Source of the DNA: Torreya grandis
Lineage: Eukaryota > Streptophyta > Pinopsida > Cupressales > Taxaceae
Direction of reading: 5' to 3'
Length of the DNA: 64,000 bases
Assembly: GCA_037957365.1 (NCBI GenBank)
Contig: JARHVA010004907.1
Span: 995,001 to 1,059,000, forward strand
Position numbers and translations under genes: made by a program
Shown: piece by piece, positions 24,160 through 36,417 of the stretch
Layout of the letters: every line of letters begins with the position of its first letter
How positions within the stretch are numbered: position 1 is the stretch's first letter
The notes under the pieces: generated by a model
What the model saw: the letters and a program-made list of their open reading frames with translations, nothing else
Told to the model about the DNA's origin: nothing
Databases searched by the model: none

Positions 24160-25236
24160 TGTACCTTAGGATTTTTAATATTAAACAATATGTATATTAG
24201 TCCCTTTTTAGTCTAAATGACAAAAAATTAAGCATAATAATACACTAGGACTAAACACTCTTGCCTATGAACTAGGGAGACAATAACACAATAAGCAAGA
24301 TCATAAAATGGAGATAAATATAATACGAATTTATTACCTCCTTTATCAAACTTGATTCTTGTTGTAGAAGGATGTTCATGATCATCTTATGATCAATTTA
24401 ATCTTAACCAATGCTCTTACATGGTAGTATCATCTATCCAATAGTCACTTGTGGCTTGGTGTGAAGCTTGGCATAAATTGGGCATTATAACACTACTCTC
24501 AAATGCTTCAAGAAGGTATTCCAATAGAATAGCCTTACACACAAAATATTATTGTCATATGGCATGGGAAATTATACTTATAGCTCAAAAAAATAACTCT
24601 AACCCTAGGGAGGCTAGGTTAAATTCTAACTTTGGTTGAGTCTAAATTGACCTAGGTTGAGTCAGTATAACCCTAGGTTGGGTCAAAACACTAATGAAAT
24701 TTTTACACCTTATTGTTAGATATTTTTGAGGCATGATAGCTCACTTTAGATATTTTTGAGGTTGTGACTCATATTTTTGGACTATTTAGGAAATAATAAA
24801 TCACTTTATTAGCTCCTTTAACTTTTGAACTTCATATTTGGCTAAAAATTCCATTTTTGGTAAATGAAATTTACTAATTTGATTTAGAATTTTTGTTTAA
24901 GCCAATTCATTAAGATTTATAATGTAATTATTCTTGCTTAGTGATTTTTGTATTTTGGCAGTTGTTTTAAATGTTATGAATTAATAGATAGGCAGGCTAA
25001 AAGTGCTAAATTATTAGGTCATAATTTGACTAATGGTTAAAACTAAACTAGGTTAGTGATGCATACAGTTTAATCCACCAAATAAGCTAGCCTTGTCATG
25101 TTTTTAGACAATTAAATCCATTAAACATATGAAATTGGGCCATTTAGGTGGTTTTCAGGCTTAAAATGTGTCATTTTCTAGAAATTGAATTGAATTCTAG
25201 TTTAGTCATAAAAGTGGCCAAAACTAAATGTCTATA
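24160..25236 (-). repeat. Left (3') LTR of EG
   Basis: It matches 43,209-44,275 almost base for base over long runs: TAATACACTA-GACTAAACACTCTTGCCTA, CACTTGTGGCTTGGTGTGAAG, GGCATTATAACACTACTCTC and AACTCACTTTAGATATTTTTGAGG-type blocks. The 62-codon plus-strand open stretch at 24,451-24,639 has a counterpart at 43,505-43,693. It is open in both only because the LTRs are homologous; I do not consider it a gene. Confidence 0.92.
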
Positions 25237-25253
25237 GTTTGCCCTTATTTGAG
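25237..25253 (-). other. Polypurine tract of EG (decayed)
   Basis: On the minus strand AATAAGGGCAAAC directly precedes TATAGACA, the diverged 3' LTR start. This is the expected position and composition for plus-strand priming. Confidence 0.5.
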
Positions 25254-25439
25254 AATACCTTATGAGACACAGGTATAGTAACATCTTTTCAAAGAATGAA
25301 AAATTTGTTAATCCAAATGGTTCATGCCCTAAAGGTTGATAAATAAAATCTTGATGTCCTATCGAGGGAATGGGAAGCTAAATAGTATCATGGAATGTTC
25401 CCTCAAAATGAAGAAAATAACATGATATGGTGACAATGG

Positions 25440-25710
25440 GGGTGGGATTACTGAATTTCCCAAAGGTGGTTATAAATATTAATAAAGGGTGTGAACTAGT
25501 TTTCCTAAAGGTAGTTATAAGTAGTAACACATATAACTACCTCAGTAGGGTGGTGGAATGGATATTGATTTTCCTAAATGTGGTTATAATCAAGAATGAA
25601 AAGAAAGAAAAGTTTTGATTTAACCAAAGGTATTTATAATCAGGAATGGAATGTAGAAAATCAATAGTAATTTTCCTAAAGGTAGTGATTTAACCAAAGG
25701 TATTTATAAC
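25440..25710. repeat. Cluster of a CCTAAAGGTAGTTATAA-like motif (EG, 3' end)
   Basis: At least five variants of TTTCCTAAAGGTAGTTATAA occur near 25,455, 25,505, 25,570, 25,622 and 25,675, roughly 50-65 bases apart. The same motif recurs near 31,280-31,345 and 40,588-40,760, all within EG. Confidence 0.7.
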
Positions 25711-26244
25711 TAACTAACTAAGGCCAAAAATAAAGGCACATAAGATCAAACAACATGTAAAATAGACCATGGATTTGAATAATACACTTATACATGCATA
25801 TTGAGCTGAAGGCCTTGGGGGTAAAAATTCAATTTTTTGGCTATATATTCACCCCTAGGATGAAAAATAATTCATTTTCACCCTAGCCTTTTAATAAATT
25901 TAGCTTTGGTTTTCTATGTAAATTATTGAAATAAAATGGCCTACAGAGGAGTTTGATGACATGTGTCAGAATGAATGAGGGGGAAAATGAGGTAACCACA
26001 TGATGGGGCACTACTAAGTAAACTTAACTTAGCCATTAAGTGTTGTATATTGTTATTTAATGCACTTAGGAAGGTGAAAAGTTGTGAAGCCACCATTTGC
26101 ATGGTAAGGAAAATGATGGCTTCATTAAGGAAATTGGTGACTTTATGCGAATTCATAATTTATAAAAATGTTAGTAATTAGATTAAGCATGGTTTAAGCT
26201 CTATAGTGGTATGTAATTAGGTTGATGCTAACCTTTTTTATTAT

Positions 26245-28310
26245 AGGAGTGATTGGCTATTCTTACCTATTATGAGAGATGATCCCATTATCTATAGACC
26301 CCATAGATTTAGACTGAGGGCATGGTGGAATTCATACATATTTTGGACTTGCATGACATGAAATGGATGCTAGTTATATAGGTAGATCAAGATTATCTAA
26401 GTGCACTAGTAGAGTGATAACATAGTGAGATGTTGATCTTTTACTTGCTAATTAGGGAGGCCACTGTCACACTTGAGGATACCTATCATATATTAAATCT
26501 ATTGATGCACATGAGACACTTTTTTTAAACACCATCAACATAATAATAAGAAATGTTTGATGATATATTTAGTTATCAAAGTATCCCCATAGATTAGGGG
26601 AAAGTTGATATATACTTGATTGAGTCCTACACTGATATTTGACTAGATGATCTACCATCTGGGGATCCCTTACCACTATCCCTAATTGATCAAGAGGTTA
26701 TACTTATAGCCATTATCAGTGGCATATTGATGATTGATAATAGTGGTTGGTAGTTCCATATGGGATTAAGTGGAATTATTAGGATCATGCTAGATAATTC
26801 TACATAGTTTTTTTGGGGGCCAACTATTCTTGCATAGTTGTATATATATTTACACCTAATAGTGAAATATAATAGATGTAGTATTATATCTTGAAAAATT
26901 ATCATGGTATGGGGTAACCTATGGTTGGGATTAGATAGTTACAAAATGTGTGAGCATAGAGGAGTCATCCCCTTATATCATCAAATACTCAATGATCTAA
27001 TATCATAATTTTTTATTTGGAGGTTGTACCTTGCCTATTAGCTATAATGGTTTAGGGATGGATGGTACATGGGTTTTGTGACCAAAAAATGTTCTTTACT
27101 AAGATTCAATCCCATATTATAGAGGAATACTTCTCAGATTAGGTAATTAGGTAGTTTGGTTATACACAAGATGTAATTGAGGGCTCATAATGGTTTATTA
27201 ATGTGATGTGAGAGATCATATAGGGTACACTTATGATCTTGAGGAGTGAGGCCATAATTAGATATCTTAACATATCATGGGTTATCTAGGCCTATGTAGG
27301 AGGAGATTCAGATGTAGGGGTCACTCTAGCATTCATGCACTAGTGGGTACAGGTGTGCCATTTGAGGCTAACAACTCTAGCACTACTAGGGGTTCAAGTT
27401 CTTATAGAAATTGAGGTGATGGAAGTTGAGACCTTGAGAAGTAGTAGTGAAACCTAGAAGGAGAGTGAGGTGGATGATAATGATGATGATTATGATGGTT
27501 GGGATGGAGGAGATGGAGATGAGGGGTTAGATGTGATGATATTGAGACCTATCTAAATAGTGGTGGTAGTGGCACAAGTTGGTTTAGGCTAGGTAGGGCC
27601 TTTGGGCACATATAAAATCTAAGCTAGGTAGGGACTTCTAGTATGGCCATGATAGGCAAGGATACTAGTATACTTAAGTAGGAGATCAGTGCTTGATTAC
27701 GGGAGGTGGAAGGGTTACATTATTAGCTATCTAACTTGTAGGGCACCCTAAATATGAGGGATGATGATCTAACTTAAATAAAATTATAGATCACTTAGTT
27801 GAAGGCCAAGATAGCCAAGATGGACTCATAATAGAAATATCAGACCATTAGTGAGTGGGATCAGGCACTAACCACTATAGATAGACTCAGATGAGATAAT
27901 GATGCAGATCAAGAGATAATACATAGGTTGGATTCATATAGATGATTATAGAGAGCCTTTGGGCTAAGGATGAGGAATCTTATTACATGTAAACACATGA
28001 TTCTATCATGTTGAGGGATTAATAGGTTATTACTTATAAGATTTAATATGCACAGAGGGTAGGGAGCACATCTGGTTAGTCTCGTGCCAAGACTCATGCT
28101 TCAAGTGCCTTAATCCAGTCAATTCATCAATTGTGACCATCACCATGAGGACCACCAGGACCACTAGGGTCACCTCTATATATAATTCCCATGGATACAT
28201 AGAGCCAAAGTTTATTATAGGGATCTTGGCATTTGGGTATTTTTGCATTATTTTGTCCCATGACATTATACTCATTATATCAGCATACTTATGTATTTTT
28301 GAGACACCAT
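26245..28310 (+). pseudogene. Antisense extra ORF of EG, plant-mobile-domain-like
   Basis: This frame runs opposite to EG, between integrase and the 3' LTR. It opens with SDWLFLPIMRDDPIIYRPHR (26,250-26,310). Then comes LDLHDMKWMLVI, then REATVTLEDTYHILNLLMH (about 26,455-26,515). The last is a close match in pattern to the VTLEDVxxLLxLP core of the plant mobile domain (aminotransferase-like PMD). Further parts include FFWGPTILA-LYIYLHLIVKY (about 26,810-26,870) and MVWGNLWLGLDSYKMCEHRG. After a gap, an acidic run (DDNDDDYDGWDGGDGDEG-like, 27,475-27,530) and a heptad-like LREVEGL, ITQLKAKIAKM segment follow. There are many stops. Plant mobile domains are known from transposons and from host silencing proteins. 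Antisense extra ORFs at this place are known in Tat elements. The pairing is my inference. Confidence 0.6.
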
Positions 28311-28879
28311 CATGATATGTATATATATTTTATGTATAGGACATTTGAGATACATTAACATTAAATTTTGTGTCCTTTGAGGTTGATGTAATTGTATATG
28401 ATATTATTAATATACATACAATGCCATGCCTATTATTTTGATTATCTCATGTTTAGCATTGATTACTATTATGGATGTTTAACATTATTTATGTTCATGG
28501 GTATGCTATGTTTATTAGATGTTCTATTAGTTATCATTTGATCATGTTGTATGACTTATATGGATGCTTATTCAGAGATGATCATCTATATAAACATAGA
28601 ATAAATGATTTGTTGCTTTTATGCATTACTCATGGATTTAGGCATGTGTTAAGGTATTTGGTTGGTTTTTTGATATATTATATAAGTATTACCATTACAT
28701 TAGTAAAATAGACTCCTTGTACACATTTTTTATTTAACTTATGATATTATGCATAATAGTTATGAAAACTAAAATGGAAAATTATACCCTAAGCATGGAA
28801 AACTTAATTTAAATGTAAATATAAACTACCTAGGAAAAAGATGTGAATAATCAAATCATGCATGTAAATATAAAAATTA

Positions 28880-29815
28880 AATCAAGTGTAAGATTAAATA
28901 AAACAATTCACAACCTAAATACATGATATGAATAATCAAGACCTCAGTGTAAATAAAATGTAATAATATTATGACAAACAAAAACAAAGGAAAAATAAAC
29001 AAAACAAACAAACAATGAAATAAACAAAAAGATAAAAATAAACAAAATAAATGAATAGATAAAAATAAACAAAATAAATGAATAGATAAAAATAAAATAA
29101 ATAAACAAAATAGAAACAAGCAACAAAATATAAACAAATAAGGCTATATAAATATAAACAACACACAAACACAAAAAAATATACAAATAAATAAACTAAA
29201 TAAATAAACAAATATAAATGACAAAACTATAAACAAACTATATAGATAAATAAACAAAATTGATTAATAAAAAAAACTAATAAAAATATAAATGAAGTTT
29301 ACAAAAAAAAAAAAAATTGGGAATAAAAAAAACTAATAAAATAAATAAATAATTCAAATAAACAACAATAAACTAAAACACAACAAAACACAAAAAAAAA
29401 CAAAGCACAAAATAATAATAAACAACAAGACACTAATAAAAAAATACTGATAAACAAATAAAATAACATGCAAATAGACAACTGAATAAACACAAATAAA
29501 AAAACAATAATAAACAAAATGAAGAAAAAAACAAAAATAAAACCCCAATAAACAAAAACAAACAAACACAACACAACACAAATAAACACAATAACTAAAC
29601 AAAATGAACAACTTATAAACAAACAAACAATACAAAATAAACAAAGATAGATAGAAGAAATGAACAAATAAAACAAACAAACCATGCAAAAAATAAATTA
29701 AAAAAAATAATCAAAACAACTAAACAATCCAAATCAAATAAAAGTGCACTAAACAAACTAATCTAAACACACAAAAATAAATAAACGAAGCTACACAAAC
29801 AATAATACACAAGTA
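28880..29815. repeat. Nearly G-free A/C-rich low-complexity tract
   Basis: About 0.9 kb on the plus strand is built from AAATAAACAAA-type words with very few G. It includes a 27-28-bp tandem pair (AACAAAATAAATGAATAGAT from about 29,039). The Phe/Leu/Cys-rich minus-strand frames of up to 128 codons here are by-products of the composition. It lies in the EG 3' spacer. Confidence 0.9.
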
Positions 29816-31690
29816 ATGGTTTATTACAATGTTAGTGAAAACAAAATGCAAATTGTTTATGTGTGTGTAATAGAGGTGTTAGTATTGGTGACAAGGTGGA
29901 CCCTAAGCTAGGTAGCAATGACATTGGTAAAATAATTCAAGAACAATTGGCATAGGGTTTCCTTTGGGTTATAGGGAAACAATGACATGAAAGGGTATGA
30001 AGATAAACTATTGCCCCTAGGACATAGGAAACAACAACATAAATAAGATGAAAAAAATAATACCCCTAGACCATAGGAGACAAAAAAATAATACAAAAAA
30101 AATGGGGGGAATAGAAGAAAAGAAAGGGGTAGCCAAGATGACTCCTGATGTAGTAGGCAAGTGGATGTTGCCTATGTAGTTCCATGGATACAAGATCCAC
30201 CATGAACTTCAATCCAAATGTAGTTCTCCCATGATATATGATAGAATAAAATGGATGATAATAAAACATGATTAACATGTAGAGGAAAATAGGAATGGTC
30301 TCAAAAAATGGCGAGTGCATGAGAAAGAGGGGATGATGTTCTGTAATCATGAAAATGTCAACACATATAAATCATGCAAATACAAGAGTATAGTTTAGGA
30401 TAAAAACACACTAGAAGTCAAGAGATGAGTATTCACTAATGAATTGAAATGGTAATTCATAATGTTTACTACATATAAGTATTAGAATCAGAATGAGCTG
30501 AGAACATAAAATGAAGTTACTCGTAAAATAGTGAGAGCATAAGAAAATATAATTGATCATTAGCTTATCAAAGTTGAATACATAATGCTCATAACATCAG
30601 CTCATAAAATGGAGATAGCATGTGGCTAAGGCTAATATGGATGGAGAACCTAACTGACAAGTGATTACTTGTGAAATATTTAGGAGTCCTAATATCCTTA
30701 AGGTAAAGAAGTGGTCAAAAAACAAAGGAAGGTGTAGTCGAGCTAACCTGACATACCCCATGTATCTAAAACTAACTAATAGTCTGTGTAGACCTTACGC
30801 CGATGTATTTCCCCCAAAAATGGAAGGATAAAGACCAAGGTGTTCTATAAATCAATCTTAACAAACAAGATGGTCCATGCTAAGTTTTTTTGACAATTTT
30901 ATATCTCGTGTTTAAATTCTAAGCCAATTTTCATGATTTTGTTATTTTTGGGATTTTATAGATATTTTGTTAATGTTTATGAATTTTGAAACTATTAAAA
31001 ATGTTTTCAGAATTTTATAGTCATCTCAACTCAATCAATAATTATGAGACATAGAATGGTACAACTCACAAAATGGTGAAAGCATGGCAAATGGGTGACT
31101 GAGCTAACCTTAACATGAATCAAATGCTACCTACATAGTCTTACAAGACCTCAAGTCACTTTAGTTATACCAACACAAAAGATGTCCAATTAAGTACTTA
31201 CAAGTTTCAAATAAAGGAAAATGGCAAAGAAAATGGTAAGATTAATGGAAAGGTGATGTGATTAAAGGTGTTGTTCCTAATTTGCCCATATGAAGTTATA
31301 ATTAGGAAATAATGGCAAAGGGTCAGTCTTACTAATTTTACCATATGTAGTTATCGTTAGTAGCATGAGGTGGGAATGTAACAATAAATGAATGATGTAA
31401 TTGATATGACTAATGTTATACTAATTTCATATACTATCATTTGAATGTGTAATTCTAAAATAACTGCTAGAACTAAATCTACCATCAACCATTGAATGTG
31501 CTTGAAGTATAAATAAATCAGAACCAAGGCTAAAAATGATAGGTAGGGCTAGGTAAAAATAAGTGGTTAGAAAAAGGTTAAGGGTATGGTATAATAAAAA
31601 GGGGTTTAATATAAAAATAGGTATAATGTGACATAACTTAGATGATCTTTGTAGATAATAATCTGAGTCCCTCAATCATAAAAAAAGCTG
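29816..31690 (-). other. EG spacer between integrase and the low-complexity tract
   Basis: No gag-pol domain or other family was recognised. Two copies of the CCTAAAGGTAGTTATAA-like motif lie near 31,280 and 31,327. Tat elements usually have a long variable 3' region here. Confidence 0.55.
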
Positions 31691-31699
31691 AGGTACATA

Positions 31700-32660
31700 T
31701 GTTTATTGGATCATCAAGTTCATCTCCCTCATGTAGTGAGCCTATATGCTCTAGAACCATAGTTGGCAATAAATACATAGGGCCCTAACCAGTTTGGCTA
31801 GAACTTTCCTTTTTTCTTGGTTTTAACATTTACATTTTTATGATTCTCTTTTAACACTAGGTTACCAAGATCGATTTCATGATGCTTAATGTGCCTATTA
31901 TATTGTTCTTTTAATCAGTTATGATATGCATAGCGATTGTTCAAGATGACCAAGCATTTAACATCAAGTAGGTATAGCTCCTACATGTAATTTACTATAT
32001 AGCCTTCATCATCAATGATGTACTGCAAGAAAATTTGGAGAGAAATCAACTTAATCTCAACAAGAAGAATGGCTTTAGTTACATAAACAAGTGAATAGGG
32101 TGTAGCTCTTATTGGATTATGGAATGTGGTATGATGTGCCTAGAGGGTGTTAAATAGATATAATTTATAATTATGATCAACATCATTGACAATATTATTA
32201 GAATATTAATAATAGTTTTATTAGAAGCCTCAACTTGATCATTACCTTATGGCTAGTAATCAATAGATAAATATTATTTGATGTGTCATTGAGAACAAAT
32301 CACTTTCATATCTCTGTTCTTAAATGAACTACCATTATCAGATATAATGTAATATGGGATTCCATAGCGACAAATGAGATGGTTAAAAATGAGCTTGGAG
32401 ATCTGCATATTAGTGAAGTAAGTGAGGGGAATGGCTTCCACTCACTTAGTGAAGTATTAGATAGCAGTGAGGATGTGTTTATGGCCATATAAAAATATGG
32501 GATTGATCTTTCTAATGAGTTTGAATCTCCATGTTAAGAATGGCCATGGTTTTTTCAATGGATTGAGAGTCTTATCTAGATCATGAATTATATTGGCATG
32601 ATTTTGACACTTGACACACCTATTTACATATGCATCTACATCTGATTCCATCATTGGCTA
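31700..32660 (-). pseudogene. EG integrase
   Basis: Integrase inserts the DNA copy into the host chromosome. Minus-strand translation starts with the zinc-finger end, AYVNRCVKCQNHANIIHDLD (about 32,640-32,580). It continues LNPLKKPWPFLTWRFKLIRK, then LTAI-YFTK-VEAIPLT. The first catalytic Asp, expected before YFTK, is now a stop codon (about 32,460). The second is retained in YIISDNGSSFKNR (about 32,320) and the Glu in GNDQVEASNKT (about 32,215). The C-terminal GPY-like region reads KPRKKESSSQTG-GPMYLL near 31,800. The wording of the zinc-finger and core segments fits Tat/Ogre integrases. It sits after the second RNase H, as expected. The enzyme is inactivated by the lost Asp and several stops. 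Confidence 0.85.
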
Positions 32661-32999
32661 GTAATAACCAGTACACAGTAACTTTTTAGCTAAGATTTCC
32701 ATGCTAGTGTGAGTTCCACACACTCCTTTGTGCACTTCCCTTAATGTTGATCTAAATTATACCAAAGGTAAAAAATGAAGTAGAGCTTCATCATAGCTTA
32801 TAAAATACAAGGTTGGTATAATTATGGTATATTGAGAGGCTTTATGAGTGAATTATTATTTTTATGTGATAAATTGGGAGGCATGGTTTGTTCTTGAAGA
32901 TATGCATATATATCTAAGTACTAGGGAGACATAGGACCAATAATTCCATAAACCATATCGATGGATGATTGTTCATATGTTGGAATTAAGAGATGTTCA

Positions 33000-33430
33000 A
33001 TTTTTAATCCCTTACTATATTTGTGATTCAGATCATGAAACCAATAGTGGCAATAGCATTAGTTATTTTGTTATTATCCTGAGGTATTCTCTCAAATCAG
33101 ATGTTGGCAATATATTTTTTGAGAGTATCAACCCTCTCTTTGTAGGGTACCAACTTCTCATCCTTGGTCTCATACTGGGTTATGACTTGATTGATGATTA
33201 ACTAAGAATCACCATCTAACAAAAAAAGGTTAAATGTTCTATTGTACTACTTGATGAATACCTACCATGAGAACTTCATCCTTGGCCATGTTATTGGCAT
33301 AGGTAAATCTAATATGAAAATACTTGGGAATGATATCCCCTTGTTGTGTAATAAATAATATTATATAACTTTATCTATGAGATATGAAAGATCTATCAAA
33401 GTAAATATTCCATTATCTGGCCATAAGAGA
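33000..33430 (-). pseudogene. EG second RNase H (aRNH)
   Basis: It reads WNIYFDRSFISHR (about 33,412-33,375), with the YFD catalytic Asp. Then comes LFITQQGDIIPKYFHIRF and ANNMAKDEVLMVGIHQVVQ, where the family has NNxAEYEAL. This is a plant-type RNase H lying between the ordinary gypsy RNase H and integrase. That arrangement is known for the Tat clade, so it supports the lineage call. The first catalytic Asp is visible; the Glu neighbourhood is altered, and later parts run into stops. Confidence 0.7.
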
Positions 33431-33589
33431 TACATCTAATTCTTCAATGGTCATAATGACCTCATTTGGAAATTCAAATGTAAGAGGTTGAGTATCTTGA
33501 ATAGGATCTCAAACAAGCTAATCTATGAGTACTTGAACCTTAATGTCCTTCTAGTTAGCATATTCAATTTAAAACTCACTCTATAACAT

Positions 33590-34085
33590 GATCCATTTTT
33601 CCATACAACCCTATAAAGCTGATTTGGAAAGTAGATACTTGAGTGTATATACTTTGGTGATAATAATGGTCTTTTTGTTTAGCATATAATATTGCAATTT
33701 TTGGGATGTGAACACCATTTATAAAGAGTTATTTTTAATTGATGTATATTTATGCTCATACATGACCAATATTCAACTCAGATAATAAATGGCATGCTCC
33801 TTTCCCTATTCATCATGATGTGCCAAAAGTTCCCATAGGGCATTCTTGGTTGCTGATAGGTAAAGAAGTGATGGATTATTTGGAATCAGTGGTAACACAA
33901 CATGTGGGTTGGCATGATATTATACAAGTTGATTAAATTTTTTTATCACTCTTCCTTCTAGTAGAAGGTAACACTTTTCTTCATCAAGTGCATAAATGGA
34001 TGGTATTTATTAGCTAATTATTATATGAAGCATCTGATAGATTCAATATTGACCTATAAACTACAAAGTTATTTCAAGATATATG
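33590..34085 (-). pseudogene. EG gypsy RNase H
   Basis: It follows reverse transcriptase directly. It reads NIESIRCFI, LANKYHPFMHLMKKSVTF (connection region), then NPHVVLPLIPNNPSLLYLSA, NALWELLAHHDE, GKEHAIYYLS and YEHKYTSIKN, VFTSQKLQYYML, LKYLLSKSALQGCMEKWIM. These match the gypsy RNase H domain in order. In the first block the family usually has LLYIS-ATE. It would degrade the genomic RNA during DNA synthesis. In-frame stops and at least one frameshift make it inactive. Confidence 0.8.
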
Positions 34086-34094
34086 GTGGTGTCA

Positions 34095-34900
34095 TTTATG
34101 TAATTGCACAAAATTTATCTAGGTCAAATTCAATTCCCCTATGAGAGAAAATGAAACCTAACAATTTTTCATAAGTGACATTGAATACAAATTTATTTAG
34201 ATTAATCCTGATGTTGTACTCATGAAGTCTCTCAAAATTTATTTGCAGTACAACTGGGTGATTGACACAAGTTTTTGATTTACCCAAGATATCATAGACG
34301 TAGTCCTCAATAATGTCATGCATGATGTCATGCAAATAATTATCATGTTACTTTAGTGTATGGATCCATCTTTCTTAAGTCCAAACTACATCACCTAATA
34401 ATAAAACATTCCCCAAAGAGTTGTGAACATTGTCTTATGTTGGTCTTCTGGTGTAATTCTAATTTGATTATACCTTGAAAATCCATCCATTATAGAGAGA
34501 ATTTCATATCTAACCATTGAGTCAACTATCATGTCAATATTAGGCAAAGGGAAGTCATCTTTCATGTAGGATTTGTTGATATCTTTGAAATCAATGAAAA
34601 TCCTAAGACCTTCTAGTTTCTTGCTCATTGACACATTGTTTGAAATTCACTCTGAATAGTTGATTGGCCTAATGCATTTTTCATCTAAAGGTTTTTATAA
34701 TTCATTGAATAGCATAATAATATGAGGATGCATATTATACAACTTATATTTAATGGGTTTGGCATCAAGATATATAATGAGATGGTGTAAAACCAATGTG
34801 GGGTCCATATATAGCATGTTTGAATAAGCCCATGCAAATATGTCAACAAAATTCCTTTGAAAAGATTGTAAAAAATTAGCATTCCTCCTCAGTGAGAAAA
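34095..34900 (-). pseudogene. EG reverse transcriptase
   Basis: It copies the element RNA into DNA. Minus-strand order: FVDIFAWAYSNMLYMDPTLV (about 34,850-34,800), a conserved spacer with HPHIIMLFNEL and IRPINYSE-ISNNV, then LRIFIDFKDINKSYMKDDFP and LPNIDMIVDSMVRYEILSIM in an open 79-codon stretch (34,634-34,395). That stretch ends with DGFSRYNQIRITPEDQHKTM and FTTLWGMFYY. A second 79-codon stretch (34,335-34,096) has the catalytic box as EDYVYDILGKSK, where the family has YVDDIL, so one catalytic Asp is Tyr. NINFERLHEYNIRINLNKFVF-like and LLGFIFSHRGIEFDLDKFCA text follows. The missing piece between the two stretches is broken by shifts. Confidence 0.93.
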
Positions 34901-36417
34901 GTGCCTAGTTTAATCCACTTTGGGTCCTCTGGAGTCCCAATATTCACATTTAAAGTTTCCTACACAAGAAGTGTAGAACCATCATATATAATATTTATTA
35001 AGGAGTTAAATTTATTGGAAATGATAAAATCCCCCAAATAGATTGGCTCATCTAATTCTCCTAAGTAGGAAAAATTAGAATCTCCTAATGCTGGCATCGG
35101 CCATGATATAAATACCTTAGGGAAATCTTGAATAATCTATGTAAAATCTTACCACTCCTCAATACTAATATCTAATCCATAAATAGACAATGGGCTATAG
35201 GACTCCTATGATTCATAGGAAGAGGGTTGAATATCTCCATCTAATGGTGATGATAACTAGTTTTCACCAAGATACTGGCATTTCTCTTTAATTTTTCCTT
35301 TGTTAGAAAGTGACCCAAAGAGGTTTTCACTTTCATACCTCAATGTTTGATTTTTTCATGGGGGGTTAGGGAAGTTCACTACTCTTTGAAGTATGCAAAA
35401 ATATCCAATATAGTAGCAAATCCCTACTTGTGGTCTCTAAGAGGAATGTGACTCCTTAATCCTATAAATTTGTATATGGGCTCATCATTTTCAAAATCAT
35501 CTAATGGAATTATTGATTCTTGTTAACCCTATTATATCAATTATAGATGGTAAAGGGATAAATGTGAAGTTTAATAAACATGGCTAATGGTGAAAATAAC
35601 ATGGGGTTTAAATAAATTCATAATGGCAAGGTCATCATAGATGCTATAATTAGACCCTGCATCATTGTTGGCATCATCATCACTAGCCATTATTGGTGTA
35701 ACATGAATACAGTATGTAGGGTCATCCCAAGGTGGTTTAAATCTAATACCATGGGTTCTCTTATACTTGGTCATTGAGATTGGTTCAATCGTGCCTTGTT
35801 GATATATCCTGAGGCCTCTGCCTTCATAAGCTAGGTGATCCATAATCTAGTTTAGAATATGATACTTTTTACTTTGGTAATAATTAGCTAAGTCAATGGT
35901 CTAGATCCATGGATAATATTCTACTAAAGGGTCTTATTCTATGCTAGAGGATAGTTTGAAAATAATGGGCTTGTTTAATTAAGATTTTATTTAGTTTCTT
36001 GCTCCATATGAGTAGTTTTGGCCTTAGGTCTCCCATAAATTTTAGGATTTTGGGCAATTTCGCAATATGGAATGCATTATGGGTACTATATTCTCTGAGA
36101 CCTTTATCAGTTATATAGAATTGGTTGGAAATTTTTAGTGGAGGCATGGTTGAGGTAGAGGCTATGTTTTTTGGATCAATGTATTTAGATTTTGGGCCTA
36201 ATTTAGTGGCTCTTCTCTTTTTAAATTTTTCTCTGTCTAATTTAAGCATATGATTCATGCCAAATTGGTAGTTATAGATTTTATACTTGGCTACAATGCA
36301 TTTACAATACCGATATGGCTAAATAATAATTAGTATAGTCACTTCCATTCTTGAATGTGGAAATCTTATACATTGATGCAATATAGAAGGTATAACCCTA
36401 ATTTTATGAATCTAAGG
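34901..36417 (-). pseudogene. EG protease-to-reverse-transcriptase linker
   Basis: Gag-pol linker text in short open stretches: a 90-codon frame at 35,843-35,571 with RTHGIRFKPPWDDPTYCIH, and a 104-codon frame at 36,258-35,944 rich in Lys/Arg. The KPPxDDPxY wording is typical of Tat/Ogre polyproteins between protease and reverse transcriptase. No catalytic domain is expected here. Confidence 0.6.

Noticed and set aside
24451..24639. 62-codon plus-strand frame conserved at 43,505-43,693
   Set aside because: Both copies lie at the same place in the two EG LTRs, so similarity reflects LTR homology rather than selection on a protein; the EG coding direction is the opposite one.
28877..29689. Overlapping minus-strand frames up to 128 codons, Phe/Leu/Cys/Val-rich, resembling membrane proteins
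   Set aside because: They come from the A/C-rich low-complexity tract read on the T/G-rich strand; several frames are open at once, as expected from composition.
32306..32488. 60-codon minus-strand Ser/Leu-rich frame
   Set aside because: It is the wrong frame of the integrase core; the adjacent frame gives YIISDNGSSF and related conserved text.
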